64,000 nt of DNA from Streptomyces californicus. GTDB lineage: Bacteria; Actinomycetota; Actinomycetes; Streptomycetales; Streptomycetaceae. Made by a program: the position numbers and the translations under genes. This document shows positions 16,885 through 26,465 of this stretch, in pieces. Position 1 is the stretch's first letter. Each line of letters opens with the position of its first letter. Location: contig NZ_JNZZ01000002.1 of assembly GCF_000717645.1 (NCBI RefSeq), positions 124,001 to 188,000 on the forward strand. The letters run 5' to 3'. The notes beneath the pieces are model-generated. The model had not been told where the DNA came from and did no database searches. It worked only from the letters and a program-made list of their open reading frames with translations.

Positions 16885-17667
16885 GTGGGAGTGGTAGTCG
16901 ACCGGCCTGACCTGAACGTGGCGGGAAACCGGGCGGAAAGTGAACACGCGCTTCAAGTGGAACAGGCACTGCTTCAAGCCAGAACGCTGATCGAGTCCAC
17001 GGTCGTGCTGCACCGCCGTCGCTCGGTGGGCGACACGGTGCCGGTCGCGCGGACCGGCGCGGCTCACCTGGGCGAGTCCGTCGAGCGCCTGATCGCCCGG
17101 GGACACCACGCCGTCTCGGTCACTCTGGTCGGGCACGGTGAGTTCACCGAATCGGTCCTGCGGGTGCTGGGCGAGAACTCCGGCCGGGCGGTCGTACGCG
17201 TGCTGTGTACGGCCGAGATCGCGCCGGACGTGGCCGAGAGGCTGGCCGGACTCCCCCTCGAGCAGACGGAAGTACGGGTCTCCGACAGCGATCTGCGCGC
17301 CGTGCTCGTCGTCGACGGATTCACGGCCCTGATGCCGGCCAACTGCGCCGGTGGTGGCGAGCAGTTCGCCGTCGTCAACGACATGGCCACGGTCCGCGCC
17401 CTGGAGCTCCTCTTCGCCGGCACCTGGGGCGCCGCCCGCAGGCTGGCGGACCATCTGCGGCTCAGCCCCCGCCTGCGCCTGGAACTCGTCCGCAAGATCC
17501 TGGAGCGGCTGCGCGCCGGGCACACGGACGAGGCCGCCGCCCACGAGATCAATGTGTCGCTGCGCACCTACCGGCGGTACGTGGCGGAGATCCTGCGCGA
17601 CCTCGACGCGATCTCCCGGTTCCAGGCCGGTGCCCGCGCGGTACAGCTCGGCCTGCTGCCCGCGTGA
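16885..17667 (+). CDS. LuxR-type regulator with TrmB-like sensor region, paralog 1
   Basis: A 260-residue regulator. Residues about 12-40 form a helix (HALQVEQALLQARTLIESTVVLHRR) like the one preceding the ligand region of streptomycete TrmB/LuxR proteins. The middle is a phospholipase D-like/TrmB C-terminal-like sensor region. The C terminus (LRAGHTDEAAAHEINVSLRTYRRYVAEILRDLDAISRFQAGARAVQLGLL) is a GerE/LuxR helix-turn-helix. There is no N-terminal winged helix, unlike full-length relatives. GTG 16885 follows AGGGGGAAAG. It is probably a cluster-situated regulator; a close paralog follows it. Confidence 0.8.
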   Translation: MGVVVDRPDLNVAGNRAESEHALQVEQALLQARTLIESTVVLHRRRSVGDTVPVARTGAAHLGESVERLIARGHHAVSVTLVGHGEFTESVLRVLGENSGRAVVRVLCTAEIAPDVAERLAGLPLEQTEVRVSDSDLRAVLVVDGFTALMPANCAGGGEQFAVVNDMATVRALELLFAGTWGAARRLADHLRLSPRLRLELVRKILERLRAGHTDEAAAHEINVSLRTYRRYVAEILRDLDAISRFQAGARAVQLGLLPA

Positions 17668-17763
17668 CCGGCCGCGGCCGCCAACCCGGCCGCCCGCCCG
17701 TGAATCGCACTGAACAGGGTGCGCCGCCCAGGCGTGGGGCGCATCGGGAGAGGACGCGGAGAC

Positions 17764-18567
17764 GTGCTGGACCGACGCGAGGACAAGCTCGAACTGGCGC
17801 TGCTCGAAGTGCAGGCGCTCATCGAGTCGTCCGTCGCCATGCACCGTGCGCACACGGCCCAGGAGCAACTGATCGCATCGGTCGCCGGTGAGTACGGTGC
17901 GGTGCTGGAGACCGCCCAGAACCTGATCAACGGGGCCACGCGCAGTATCGACATCGTTCACGCCCGGCGGCCGAGCGCGGCGGACCAGGCCGCTCGCCGG
18001 TCGGACCGGGCCGAGCGTGAACTGCTCCGCACGGCGGCCGACGGCGTAGCGATCCGTCTGCTGACCACACCGGCCCTCCTCGACGTCGACTTCGTACGCG
18101 AACAGTTCGGCAGGGAACGGCCGGTGGCGGTCCGCGTGGCACGGATTCCTCCGCTGCAGGCGGTGACCGTCGACGGCGTCGCCGCCTTCGTGGTCGCCGA
18201 GTCCGCCGTGGGCCGCAGGTGCTCGGTGGTGCGGGAACCGGAGGTGCTGCGCACGCTCCAGGCCTTCTTCCAGAGCGTGTGGAGCGACGCGACGCCCGCA
18301 GGGGACAGCACCGCCTTCGACGGACGGGGCCGGCCGGCCCTCGTCCACCGTGTCCTGGCCGCGCTGGAGAGCGGAGTCACCGACGAGATAGCGGCCCGCG
18401 AGAACGCCGTGTCCGTGCGGACCTACCGGCGTCATGTCGCCGAGGTGATGGCGTACCTCGGGGCGAGTTCCCGCTTCCAGGCCGGAGTGAGGGCCGCCGA
18501 ACTCGGCCTGCTCCCGGCCTCGCGCCCCTCCCCGGACCGCCCTTCGCGCGGCCGCCCGGACAGCTGA
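17764..18567 (+). CDS. LuxR-type regulator, paralog 2
   Basis: A 267-residue paralog of the preceding gene with the same layout. It has a helix LELALLEVQALIESSVAMHRAHT, a sensor region (NLINGATRSIDIVHARRP through the VDFVREQFGRERPVAVRVARIPPLQAVTVDG segment), and a C-terminal GerE-type HTH (LESGVTDEIAARENAVSVRTYRRHVAEVMAYLGASSRFQAGVRAAELGLL). GTG 17764 is preceded by GGGAGAGGACGCGGAGA. The 97-base gap to paralog 1 suggests the same transcript or a weak second promoter. The tandem arrangement points to local duplication and possibly heterodimer formation (inference). Confidence 0.8.
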   Translation: MLDRREDKLELALLEVQALIESSVAMHRAHTAQEQLIASVAGEYGAVLETAQNLINGATRSIDIVHARRPSAADQAARRSDRAERELLRTAADGVAIRLLTTPALLDVDFVREQFGRERPVAVRVARIPPLQAVTVDGVAAFVVAESAVGRRCSVVREPEVLRTLQAFFQSVWSDATPAGDSTAFDGRGRPALVHRVLAALESGVTDEIAARENAVSVRTYRRHVAEVMAYLGASSRFQAGVRAAELGLLPASRPSPDRPSRGRPDS

Positions 18568-18777
18568 GCCCGCCGGGCCCACGGGGAGCCGGGCGGCCAG
18601 GGCCACCCGGCCGACCGGCCGGGAGCGTGCCACGGCCGCTCCCGCGACCGGTCGGACGTCGCGATCCTCCCCCTCGTGACGACGGCTCGGCACGGCGGGC
18701 CGGCGGCCGTGCCGAGGGGGAGAACACCGAGATCGACTGAGCCACGTGTCCGTGCGGCACCGGTCGGGAGCCATGCT

Positions 18778-19944
18778 GTGAACACCGTGAAAACGCTCTG
18801 CTTCGTCGTCGCGGCGCTCTTCTCCTACGCGGCCCTCGCCTACCGGTCCCTCCAACTGCGGCGCGGCCGCCACGACGGCTCCCGCCGCGTCCTGGTCGTC
18901 ACTCTCGTCTTGCAGTGCCTGACCTTCTCGATGGGCATCGTCGCCACCGTGAGCGACAGCTTCCTGGGGGTCCCGAACCTGGCCGTGCTGGTGATGCACG
19001 TCTCCGCGGTCGCGTTCTGCGTGGGCGCCCAGATCATCCTGCTGCGCTGGGCGACGGAAGAGCGGGAGGCCAGGCGCGGGGCCCGCCGCTGGATGGCCAC
19101 GGGCCTGGCCCTCTGCACGCTCCTGACCGGCCTGTTCCTCCTCGCCGACGGCCCGGGCCGGCCGGCGTCGGACTTCAACACCGGCAGCGGACATCCCTCG
19201 GTGCTCGTCTACCTCCTGGTGTTCATCACGTCCCAGACGGTCCCCTGCGTCACCATCCTCCGGCAGTTCCGGATCTACGCCCGGTCGACGCCCAGGGCCC
19301 AGGTGCGGCAGGCGCTGCGACTGCTCTCGGCCGCCGCCGCGATCCTGTTCCTCTACTGCGCGGCCAGGGCCGTCAACGTGCTGACCGCGGCCTGCGGGAT
19401 CGACATCGGGGCCTGGCAGGGCGCGGCCTCCGTCCTCAGCGCGGCGGGCATCGTCGTCCTGTCGCTGGGGCTGACCACGCCCGCCTGGGAGGGCGCGGCG
19501 GCCGGTGCGGTCCAGTGGCGCTCCCGCTACCGCGCCCACCGGACCCTGTACCCCCTCTGGCGGGACCTGTACGAGTCCTTCCCGGGCATAGCGCTGGAGC
19601 CGCCCCGCTCCGCCTCGGTCCTCCACCTCCGCTACCGGCTGCACCGCAGGACCGTGGAGATACGCGACGGGCGCAGGGCGCTGCGGCCCTACACCGGCCC
19701 CGCCGGCGAGGACGCGGCCGGAGCGGAGGCCGGCGACGAGGAACGGCAGGCGCTCGCCGAAGCGACGCGGATCAGACGGGCGCTGCACGCCCGACGAGCC
19801 GGCGCCCGTCCTCACGACAGCAGGGACGCAGGGGACTTCGGCCATCCCGACACGGTCAGCTTCGCCGCCGAGGTGGCCTGGCTCACCAAGGTCGCGTCGG
19901 CGTACCGGGAACTCGTCAGGTCGGAGGAGCGGCCGACCGGGTGA
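18778..19944 (+). CDS. MAB_1171c-family putative membrane transporter
   Basis: A 388-residue protein with about seven hydrophobic segments in residues 1-240 (TLCFVVAALFSYAALAYRSL; RVLVVTLVLQCLTFSMGIVATV; LAVLVMHVSAVAFCVGAQIILL; MATGLALCTLLTGLFLLA; VLVYLLVFITSQTVPCVTIL; LLSAAAAILFLYCAARAVNVL; VLSAAGIVVLSLGLTTPAWEG) and a soluble C-terminal domain with YRLHRRTVEIRDGRRALRPY. This topology and the tail match the actinobacterial MAB_1171c family, whose members commonly sit beside XRE/ImmA-IrrE genes as here. GTG 18778 follows CGGGAG. The transported substrate is unknown; a membrane sensor role is equally possible. 210 bases separate it from the preceding regulator gene. Confidence 0.72.
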   Translation: MNTVKTLCFVVAALFSYAALAYRSLQLRRGRHDGSRRVLVVTLVLQCLTFSMGIVATVSDSFLGVPNLAVLVMHVSAVAFCVGAQIILLRWATEEREARRGARRWMATGLALCTLLTGLFLLADGPGRPASDFNTGSGHPSVLVYLLVFITSQTVPCVTILRQFRIYARSTPRAQVRQALRLLSAAAAILFLYCAARAVNVLTAACGIDIGAWQGAASVLSAAGIVVLSLGLTTPAWEGAAAGAVQWRSRYRAHRTLYPLWRDLYESFPGIALEPPRSASVLHLRYRLHRRTVEIRDGRRALRPYTGPAGEDAAGAEAGDEERQALAEATRIRRALHARRAGARPHDSRDAGDFGHPDTVSFAAEVAWLTKVASAYRELVRSEERPTG

Positions 19945-20008
19945 GGTCCGCACCCCTCCTCCTTCTCCCGGCGGCCGTCCCCGCTCTCCTGGAGACCACC
20001 GGCCGCTC

Positions 20009-20437
20009 TCAGGACTCGATCAGCCGAACGAACCGCACCGTGTCGAAGATGTCCTCCATCCGGACGGCCCTGCCGTCGCGCAGCGTCCAGGAGTGGACGA
20101 AGTCGAGCGTCTCGGTGCGGCCGCTCAACGACGTGACCCGACGTACGCCGAACACGACCACACGGTCGCCCGAGGTGATGAACTCCCTTGGTTCCAGGCG
20201 CATTCCGCCCAGCACGGCCGGGACCCCGGCCAGGAACTCCCGTACGCCGGCGTGCCCGTGCCTGGTCCCGCCGAGGCCGTGATCCGCCATGCCGGCGGGG
20301 TGCACCCACTCGATCGCGGGGTCGAGCCGCGCCAGCAGAGCCTCCACGTCGCGGCGGTGAAAGGCGCGGTACGCGGCGTGGATCGTCGCGAGATGGTCCG
20401 TCCCGTGCGGCACGGGCGGGTCCGCCTCCGTGTTCAT
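20009..20437 (-). CDS. SnoaL-like/NTF2-fold protein
   Basis: A 142-residue protein of the SnoaL-like/nuclear transport factor 2 fold (IHAAYRAFHRRDVEALLARLDPAIEWVHP, then EFITSGDRVVVFGVRRVTSLSGRTETLDFVHSWTLRDGRAVRMEDIFDT). Members act as cyclases, isomerases, hydrolases or binding proteins in secondary metabolism. Its ATG (20437 on the minus strand) overlaps the stop of the epimerase gene, making a three-gene operon A-PCP-TE, epimerase, SnoaL-like. Confidence 0.8.
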   Translation of the reverse strand: MNTEADPPVPHGTDHLATIHAAYRAFHRRDVEALLARLDPAIEWVHPAGMADHGLGGTRHGHAGVREFLAGVPAVLGGMRLEPREFITSGDRVVVFGVRRVTSLSGRTETLDFVHSWTLRDGRAVRMEDIFDTVRFVRLIES

Positions 20438-21363
20438 CAGCGCTCCAGGTGCCGGGGATGGAGTGCGTCGAGGGTGCGGCGTATGCCCTCGCGCCAGGTC
20501 GTCGCGCAGGGGCCGGTCAGGCTGCGGCGCAGCGTCGGGTCGAACCGGTAGGTCTCCCGGGTCACCTCGCTCTCCACGAGCTTGGCCGGGACGCCGGTCA
20601 GGTGCTCCAGGTGCCGCAGGCAGTCGGTCATCCCCACCGATTCGTCGCCGCCCCAGTTGACCAGGGTGGACGCGACCGAAGCGGCCTCCCACAGGGCGGG
20701 GACCTGGGCCACGAGGTCGTCCGTGTACAGCGGGGAGAACCAGTTCTGCTGCCCGTCCAGCGGTACGGGGATGGTCTCGCCGGCGAGCATCCGCCTGAAG
20801 TACAGCATCGGCACGCCGCCGTAACCACCGGGCCCGTAGGCGATGTTCAGCCGGGCGATGGTGGTGGGCAGGCCGAGCATCCTGGCGAACGTCCGCACGG
20901 TGCCCTCGGTCGCGATCTTTCCGACCGGGTAGGCGGGCAGCCAGTCGGCCACCCCGTCGACGGGATCGGTCTCGGTGTACGCGTGGTCGAGGGTCTGCCG
21001 GGCGTAGACGGCGCCGCTGGAGATGTAGAGGAACGCCTCGGCGGTCCGGCAGTGCGCCATCAGCCGCCCCGCGGCGACCGAGTTCACCTCGATGGCGGCG
21101 TTGAAGTCCCCGTCCTCGCCGCGGCGGACCGCGGAGTGCACGACGTGGGTGAAGTCCCTGGGCAGGCCGATGAGGCCGTCCCGGGCGACGTCGTCCATGT
21201 CCCAGCGCCAGGTGTTGATCCCCCGGACGTTCAACTGGCGCTCGACGCCCGGCGTGCCGAACCTGCCCAGGCACCAGACCTCGTTCCCGGCGGCGAGCGC
21301 TTCGGCCAGGGGGCGGGCCACCTGGCCCGTGCCGCCCGTGATGAGGATCTTCCCGGCGTTCAC
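20437..21363 (-). CDS. NAD-dependent epimerase/dehydratase-family protein
   Basis: A 308-residue extended short-chain dehydrogenase. The Rossmann motif is [18 protein letters not shown]. The catalytic region shows [11 protein letters not shown] and YPVGK (Tyr-x3-Lys as YPVGK), typical of nucleotide-sugar epimerase or related carbonyl reductase families. GTG 21363 overlaps the stop of the A-PCP-TE gene (GTGA), so its product is probably made in fixed ratio to that synthetase. It may act on the thioester-bound or released product rather than on a sugar, since no glycosyltransferase is in the window (inference). Confidence 0.82.
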   Translation of the reverse strand: MNAGKILITGGTGQVARPLAEALAAGNEVWCLGRFGTPGVERQLNVRGINTWRWDMDDVARDGLIGLPRDFTHVVHSAVRRGEDGDFNAAIEVNSVAAGRLMAHCRTAEAFLYISSGAVYARQTLDHAYTETDPVDGVADWLPAYPVGKIATEGTVRTFARMLGLPTTIARLNIAYGPGGYGGVPMLYFRRMLAGETIPVPLDGQQNWFSPLYTDDLVAQVPALWEAASVASTLVNWGGDESVGMTDCLRHLEHLTGVPAKLVESEVTRETYRFDPTLRRSLTGPCATTWREGIRRTLDALHPRHLER

Positions 21364-24119
21364 GGCCGTCCCTCCGCATCGCCCATGGCCCGGTCGAGTT
21401 CCCGGCGCAGGACCGCCTGGAACGCGGCCACGTGGCGGGGGCCCATGAGCGTGTAGTGCTCGCCCGGCACGTCGACGTAGCGGTTGGTCCCGGTGGCGTG
21501 CTCGTCCCAGCGGCGCAGTTCGTCGCGCAGCCAGTCCTCCTTGGAGCCCCGCAGCGGGATGGCGTAGAAGACGGTCATGGACCGGACGCTGCCGGTCGGC
21601 TCGTAGTCGCGGCCGAGACGCGTGAGGTCGGCCGCCAGTCGCGCCCAGGCCCCGAACTTGCCCGGATCGAGGTCGAGTTCGGCGGTCCTGCCCGCCGGGG
21701 CGAGGTCGAGGAGACGGGAAAGCTGCTCCTTCTGCGGCAGCCCCCGCAGCCGCCCGGGCAGCTCGACGGACCGCTTCCTGTCGATCAGGCCCAGGAAGAA
21801 GGCGAGGTTCACCGCCGTCTCGACGAAGTCGAGCTCGTTCATCCGGCGTCTGATGTGCGGGGGGAGGTTGAAGCTGCCGATGAAGTCGACCCGTTCGCCG
21901 GCGGCCTCCAGGACCTTCGCGATCTCGAAGGCCACCGCCCCGCCGAAGGAGTACCCGGCGACGGCGTACGGTCCGTGCGGCTGACGCTTCCTGATGGCCG
22001 CCACATACGTCTCGACCATCTCCGCGAAGGAGGTGAAGGGCTGCTCGCCCTCGTTGAGGCCGCGGGCGCGCAGCGCGTAGAAGGGGCGGTCGCCCACGAA
22101 GTACTGGGCGAGGTTGACGAAGACCAGCACCTCGCCGACCCCGGGGTGCACGCAGAACAGCGGGGTCTTCTCCCCGCTGAGCTGCATCGGCACGACGGGG
22201 TCGTACGGCTGCCGCTCCGGCCGTAGGCCCGCGGAGAGCTTCGCGGCGAGCGTGCGCACGGTGGGGGCCGTCAGCACGTCGATGATCCGCAGACCGTGGG
22301 CGCCCAGGCGCTGGGCGGCCATGGTGCGCAGCCGCAGGATGTCCAGGGACGTCCCGCCCAGGTCGAAGAAGTTGGCGTGGGCGCTGATCGAGCCCGGACC
22401 GGTGTCGAACAGCTCGGCGTAGATTTCGGCCACCGCCTGCTCGGTCCCGCCCTCGGGGGCCGTGTAGCCGCCGAGTCTGCGCCGGGTGACCTCGGCCACC
22501 CGCCGTACGACGTCGTCGTAGGCGCCCGCCTCCAGCCGTTCCCGCATCAGCGCGCGCCGGATCTTGCCGAGGCTGGTCTTGGGGAAGGCGTCCTTCGGCA
22601 GCGGAAGGATCAGGGACGGCCGGAACCCCCAGTGCATGACCGCGGTGGCGCGCACGGCGGCCAGCGCGCGGAAGAGGTGCGTGTCGTCGTCCTGGTCGGC
22701 CGTCTCGCGCGGGTGGTGGAAGGCGATCACCAGGTGTTCCGTGTCGCTTCCGGCGGGCCGAGTCGGGAAGGCGGCGACGTACGAGCGCGCCACACCGTCC
22801 AACTCCGCGAGCGCGGACTCCAGTTCGTGGCTGAAGTAGCTGACCCCGTTGACGACGACGCTGTCCTTGCTGCGTCCCACCAGGGTCAGCCGGCCCGTGT
22901 CGATCCGTCCGAGGTCGCCGCTGCGGAACCAGCCGTCCTCGGTGCGGGACTCCGCGGTCGCCCGTTCGTCCCGGTGGTAGCCGGGGCTGATCATGGGGCC
23001 GGACAGCTGGAGCTCGCCGACGTGGCCCGCGGGCACCGGCCGGTCCTGCTCGTCGACGACGCGGATGCTCAGCCGTTCGACGGGCGCCCCGAGGTTGGCG
23101 AACTCCGCGCCGGAGTCCGCTTGCGGGAAGTGCAGGGAGTAGATGCTCCCCGCGCAGGTCTCGGTCATCCCGAAGGCGGGCCACAGCGCGTCGGGCGCCA
23201 GGCCGTGGGCCGCGAAGCGCTCCAGGAAGGCGCGGCCGGTGGCGACGACCACGGCCTCACCCCCACTGACGATGTGCCGCATCCGGCTCAGGTCGAAGGT
23301 CTCGGCGCCGGGACGGGAGGCGGTCAGCAGGCCCAGCAGGAAATTGGGGGTGAAGGTCATCGTCACGCCGTGGCGCGAGACGAGCCGCAGGAACTCCAGG
23401 GGCTCGCCGAGTACCACCGCCGACTCGACGTGCAGTTGGCGGCAGCCCGCGTACATCGGCAGCAGATGGCATTCCAGCAGGGCCGCCACATGGTCGAAGG
23501 AGATCCAGTTGAGGGTGGTGTCCGCCGGGGTGAGCCGGTGGTAGCCGTTCTTGCCCGCCATGGCCGCCAGCAGGTTGGCGTGCGTGAGGGTCACCGCCTT
23601 GGGGCTGCCGGTGGAACCCGACGTCAGGACCAGCACGGCCGTGTCGCCGGGCGCCGCCTCGTGCAGCTCGGCGGCCGGCTCGTGCCCGTACAGCGCGTCC
23701 AGGGTGATGACACGGACGCCGTCCACCCGGGGGAGTTCTGCGGCGAGCCCGGCGTCGGTGAGCACCAGAGGGCGGTCCAGCAGGCGGTCCACATGGCGCA
23801 GTTGCGTGGTCCAGCGCTCCGGATCGCCGTGGACCGGAGCGAGCGGGCAGGGAATGAGGCCGCCCAACACGCACGCCCAGAACGCGGTGAGGAATTCCTG
23901 CGGATTCTCCAGGCACAGCACGACTCTGTCCTGTGCGACGGCGCCCAGGGATCGCAGGGCGGCGAGAATTTCGCGGGACCTGGTCGACAACTCCGCATAA
24001 CTCTGGGAGACATACGGATCCGCCGCACCGCCCTGACAGTAGTCGAGGCCGGAATCCGGCTGGTTTCGCGCAGCCCGGGTCAGAAGGCCGGCGATATTGC
24101 GTGGCGGCGAATCGGTCAC
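21360..24119 (-). CDS. NRPS-like adenylation - carrier - thioesterase protein without condensation domain
   Basis: A 919-residue A-PCP-TE protein. Residues 1-540 are an AMP-forming ligase domain: core A3 TSGSTGSPK at 166-174, [12 protein letters not shown] near 316-327, SGDLGRID at 400-407, and the catalytic Lys at 519 (KTSLGKIRR). A carrier domain follows with its phosphopantetheine serine at 591 ([14 protein letters not shown]). Residues about 640-915 are a type I thioesterase with Ser724 (GYSFGG) and the final His in GEHYTLM. The adenylation domain lacks the usual amino-acid-binding Asp context and looks more like fatty-acyl or aryl acid ligases. There is no condensation domain, so substrate would be loaded and then hydrolysed, cyclised, or handed to an acceptor by the TE. 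GTG 24119 follows GGAGAG. Confidence 0.85.
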   Translation of the reverse strand: MTDSPPRNIAGLLTRAARNQPDSGLDYCQGGAADPYVSQSYAELSTRSREILAALRSLGAVAQDRVVLCLENPQEFLTAFWACVLGGLIPCPLAPVHGDPERWTTQLRHVDRLLDRPLVLTDAGLAAELPRVDGVRVITLDALYGHEPAAELHEAAPGDTAVLVLTSGSTGSPKAVTLTHANLLAAMAGKNGYHRLTPADTTLNWISFDHVAALLECHLLPMYAGCRQLHVESAVVLGEPLEFLRLVSRHGVTMTFTPNFLLGLLTASRPGAETFDLSRMRHIVSGGEAVVVATGRAFLERFAAHGLAPDALWPAFGMTETCAGSIYSLHFPQADSGAEFANLGAPVERLSIRVVDEQDRPVPAGHVGELQLSGPMISPGYHRDERATAESRTEDGWFRSGDLGRIDTGRLTLVGRSKDSVVVNGVSYFSHELESALAELDGVARSYVAAFPTRPAGSDTEHLVIAFHHPRETADQDDDTHLFRALAAVRATAVMHWGFRPSLILPLPKDAFPKTSLGKIRRALMRERLEAGAYDDVVRRVAEVTRRRLGGYTAPEGGTEQAVAEIYAELFDTGPGSISAHANFFDLGGTSLDILRLRTMAAQRLGAHGLRIIDVLTAPTVRTLAAKLSAGLRPERQPYDPVVPMQLSGEKTPLFCVHPGVGEVLVFVNLAQYFVGDRPFYALRARGLNEGEQPFTSFAEMVETYVAAIRKRQPHGPYAVAGYSFGGAVAFEIAKVLEAAGERVDFIGSFNLPPHIRRRMNELDFVETAVNLAFFLGLIDRKRSVELPGRLRGLPQKEQLSRLLDLAPAGRTAELDLDPGKFGAWARLAADLTRLGRDYEPTGSVRSMTVFYAIPLRGSKEDWLRDELRRWDEHATGTNRYVDVPGEHYTLMGPRHVAAFQAVLRRELDRAMGDAEGRP

Positions 24120-24218
24120 GTTCTCTCCGGTCCTCTCCGTTCCTGTCGCACGTCGGCCGGTCGTGCGGGTCTCGGGGAGAACAGTAGGGCCCGCTCGCCG
24201 CGAACGGCGCGAGATGGC

Positions 24219-24251
24219 ATCGAGTGGACAGGGCGTGACATCTAGTGGACA
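24219..24251. promoter_or_regulatory. Direct repeat ATCKAGTGGACA in the A-PCP-TE / FabD divergent region
   Basis: ATCGAGTGGACA (24219-24230) and ATCTAGTGGACA (24240-24251) are 11/12 identical and start 21 bases apart, about two helical turns. They lie in the 273-base gap between divergent genes. This is the spacing of tandem activator sites. The rest of the gap (24120-24392) shows no other clear element apart from the ribosome-binding sequence of the leftward gene. Confidence 0.65.
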
Positions 24252-24392
24252 CGGGCCCCGCAGCCCCGCCGGGGCCGATCGTGGCACCTTCCTGAAAGAA
24301 CCCTTGCGGACGGCCTGTCTCAGCACCTTTCATGAACGGCCAGCAATCCACTGCCAGCCCCTGTTCGGGCAGGCCAGTCAGAAGGCGGTTCC

Positions 24393-25331
24393 ATGATTGA
24401 TCCACCCATCGGGCTGGTATTTCCCGGCCAGGGCACCCAGCGGCAGGGTATGGGTGAGGTGTGGCGGGAAACCCCGTCGTGGGAGCTCACGGAGCGCATT
24501 TCCGAAGCAACCGGGGAGAATGTCCCCGAGCTGCTCCTGAGCACGCCCACCGAGCAGTTGCGGCGCACCGATCTGGCGCAGCTCACGGTCTTCTCGGTCG
24601 CGGTGATGGCCCATGCCGAAGCGGTACGGTGCGACGCCCTCGGCGGCACCGTCGTCGTCTGCGCCGGACACAGCCTGGGCGAGTACGCGGCCCTCACCGC
24701 GGCCGGCGCGCTGAGCGTGAGCGACGCCGCCGTCCTGGTGGCCGCCCGGGGGCGGGCCATGAGGGACGCCGCCGAGCGGCGGTCGGGCACCATGGGGGTC
24801 CTGGTCGGAGCGCCGTTGGACGAGGTGGAGGACCTGGTCGCCGTCGTGCGGGCGGCCGGCCCCGAGGTGTGGGTCGCCAACGTGAACGCCCCGGGCCAGA
24901 CCGTGGTGTCCGGGTCGCCCGAGGGCGTCGCGCTGGTGGAGGAGTACGCGCACTCGATCGGCGCGAAGATGATCCGGCTCCAGGTGGGCGGCGCCTTCCA
25001 CAGTCCCTACATGGAGCCTGCGGTGACGCCTCTGCACAGAGCGCTCAAGGACACGGCGTTCGCCTCCGCGCACCTGCCCGTGGTCGCCAACGTCGACGCC
25101 GAACCGCACGGCGGCGACGCCGACTGGATCGATCTGGGCGTCAGGCAGCTGACCTCGCCGGTGCTGTGGGAGCGGAGCGTGCGCACCATGAGCGGGGCGC
25201 TCGGCTGCCGCAGGCTGGTCGAACTCGGGCCCGGGAAGACGCTGACGGGGCTGATCAAGCGGATCGACCCCGAGATCGAGGCCGTGTCCCTGAACGATCC
25301 GAAGACGCTCCGGGCGAGCGCCGCCTCCTGA
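24393..25331 (+). CDS. Malonyl-CoA:ACP transacylase (FabD-type, discrete)
   Basis: A 312-residue acyltransferase. The N terminus has VFPGQGTQRQGMG; the nucleophile is Ser94 in GHSLGEY and the base His203 in AFHSPYM. Arg at GRAM fits malonyl binding. It is a discrete enzyme and the only acyltransferase in the window. It therefore probably loads extender units onto the free ACPs of the large operon and onto the AT-less KS-ACP-AONS protein. It is transcribed on its own, divergent from the A-PCP-TE operon and convergent with the PPTase. Confidence 0.9.
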   Translation: MIDPPIGLVFPGQGTQRQGMGEVWRETPSWELTERISEATGENVPELLLSTPTEQLRRTDLAQLTVFSVAVMAHAEAVRCDALGGTVVVCAGHSLGEYAALTAAGALSVSDAAVLVAARGRAMRDAAERRSGTMGVLVGAPLDEVEDLVAVVRAAGPEVWVANVNAPGQTVVSGSPEGVALVEEYAHSIGAKMIRLQVGGAFHSPYMEPAVTPLHRALKDTAFASAHLPVVANVDAEPHGGDADWIDLGVRQLTSPVLWERSVRTMSGALGCRRLVELGPGKTLTGLIKRIDPEIEAVSLNDPKTLRASAAS

Positions 25332-25342
25332 GGCGCGAGAGC

Positions 25343-25384
25343 GCGACGGGGCCGCCGGGAGGGAACTCCCGGCGGCCCCGTCGC
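25343..25384. terminator. Bidirectional hairpin terminator
   Basis: A perfect 19-bp stem (25343-25361 with 25366-25384) with a GGAA loop sits between the convergent transacylase and PPTase genes, 11 and 21 bases from their stops. It is very GC-rich and lacks a U tract. Confidence 0.85.
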
Positions 25385-25405
25385 GTCGGGCCGGCGCGAC
25401 GCCTC

Positions 25406-26347
25406 TCAGCGCCCGCTGAGCGGAACCGGCGGCCGGACTTCCCCGGTGAGCAGGACGGGGACGGCGCTCACCACACTCGCCAGCGCCCCCCGCCGCTTGT
25501 CCGCCAGGTCCAGCACGTGCAGTCCCTCGAACCGGCTGCGCTGCACCGAGGTCCCCGACCCGGCGGGGGCCGGCGGCAGCCCGGAGAGGTCGACCTCGCG
25601 CATCGTCGCCCTGGACGTCCGGCCGACCTTGACCAGGGCCTCCTTGCGCACCCACTGCCGCATGAAGACGCCCTGCGGGTCGCGGGAGCGGCCGGAGACC
25701 CGCAGCTCGCGCTGTGTCAGCACCTGTTCGAGCACCGAGGGGGCCACGCTCCTGCGGCCCAGCAGCTCGACGTCGACCCCCACGGCGGCGGGGCCGGCCG
25801 CGGCCGCCACCACGCCCCGAGTGTGCGAGAGGCTGACCTGTACGTCATGACGGCCCGGCACGTACGGTCTGCCGTGGCCGTGCTCCTCGCACTCGTCGCA
25901 GTACTGGGCCAGCTCGATGTCGTCCGCCGCGACGCCCAGGGACCGCGCCGCGCACAGCCGTACCAGCAGGTGCGCCGCGACGAAGTCGAGCCGTGACGCC
26001 TCGTGCCGGAACCGCGCGGCCCGCCGCCGCTCCACCTCAGTCAGCAGGCTTTCGCGCGCCGCCGGATGGTGGAGGACCTCGGCGGTGGTCGACACCGTCG
26101 CGTACGCGGCGGCGACCGGCCCGGACCCCCGCCGCGCCGGGTGGGCGGCCGGCGTTCCGGAGCGGGGCGAAGCCTGCTGGAGCGGCTTCCCGGCGAGCGA
26201 GCGGCTGGCCGACGCCAGAATGGCGTTGACCAGGTCGGCGGAGGTGTCGAGGGGCATCCCGTGGTCGGCCGGGGCGAGCGACCGCGGAGCCTCGGGGAGG
26301 CCCCGGGCGCCTGATCGGATGACGGGCCTGACGTCTGGTCGGGGCAT
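25406..26347 (-). CDS. 4'-phosphopantetheinyl transferase, Sfp type
   Basis: A 313-residue PPTase that would convert the apo carrier domains of this locus (two free ACPs, one in the AONS protein, one in the A-PCP-TE protein) to holo form. Family motifs are VSLSHTRGVVAAAAGPAAVGVDVELL (with the Mg-binding Asp-x-Glu) and MRQWVRKEALVKVG (WxxKEAxxK). A roughly 95-residue N-terminal extension precedes the usual fold. The ATG at 26347 follows GGAAGG on the minus strand; a longer frame to 26407 is less likely. It is followed upstream by the P450 in the same direction. Confidence 0.9.
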   Translation of the reverse strand: MPRPDVRPVIRSGARGLPEAPRSLAPADHGMPLDTSADLVNAILASASRSLAGKPLQQASPRSGTPAAHPARRGSGPVAAAYATVSTTAEVLHHPAARESLLTEVERRRAARFRHEASRLDFVAAHLLVRLCAARSLGVAADDIELAQYCDECEEHGHGRPYVPGRHDVQVSLSHTRGVVAAAAGPAAVGVDVELLGRRSVAPSVLEQVLTQRELRVSGRSRDPQGVFMRQWVRKEALVKVGRTSRATMREVDLSGLPPAPAGSGTSVQRSRFEGLHVLDLADKRRGALASVVSAVPVLLTGEVRPPVPLSGR

Positions 26348-26465
26348 GAGGTGCCTTCCGTGTCCGGGTGCTGAGGGTCGGGCCGACGGCCGCCGCCCTC
26401 CTCTCATCTGGGGGCAGTGGCCGAACGGCCGGCCGGCGGCGAGGGGAGCGGCGCGCGGTCGGGGC

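Noticed and set aside
16708..19953. 1081-codon minus-strand open frame opposite the LuxR-type regulators
   Set aside because: Low-complexity shadow; the plus strand carries two regulators and a membrane protein with proper starts and ribosome-binding sites.
20437..21363. Deoxysugar biosynthesis based on the epimerase-like gene
   Set aside because: No nucleotidyltransferase, 4,6-dehydratase or glycosyltransferase accompanies it in the window; a role on a thioester-derived product is at least as likely.
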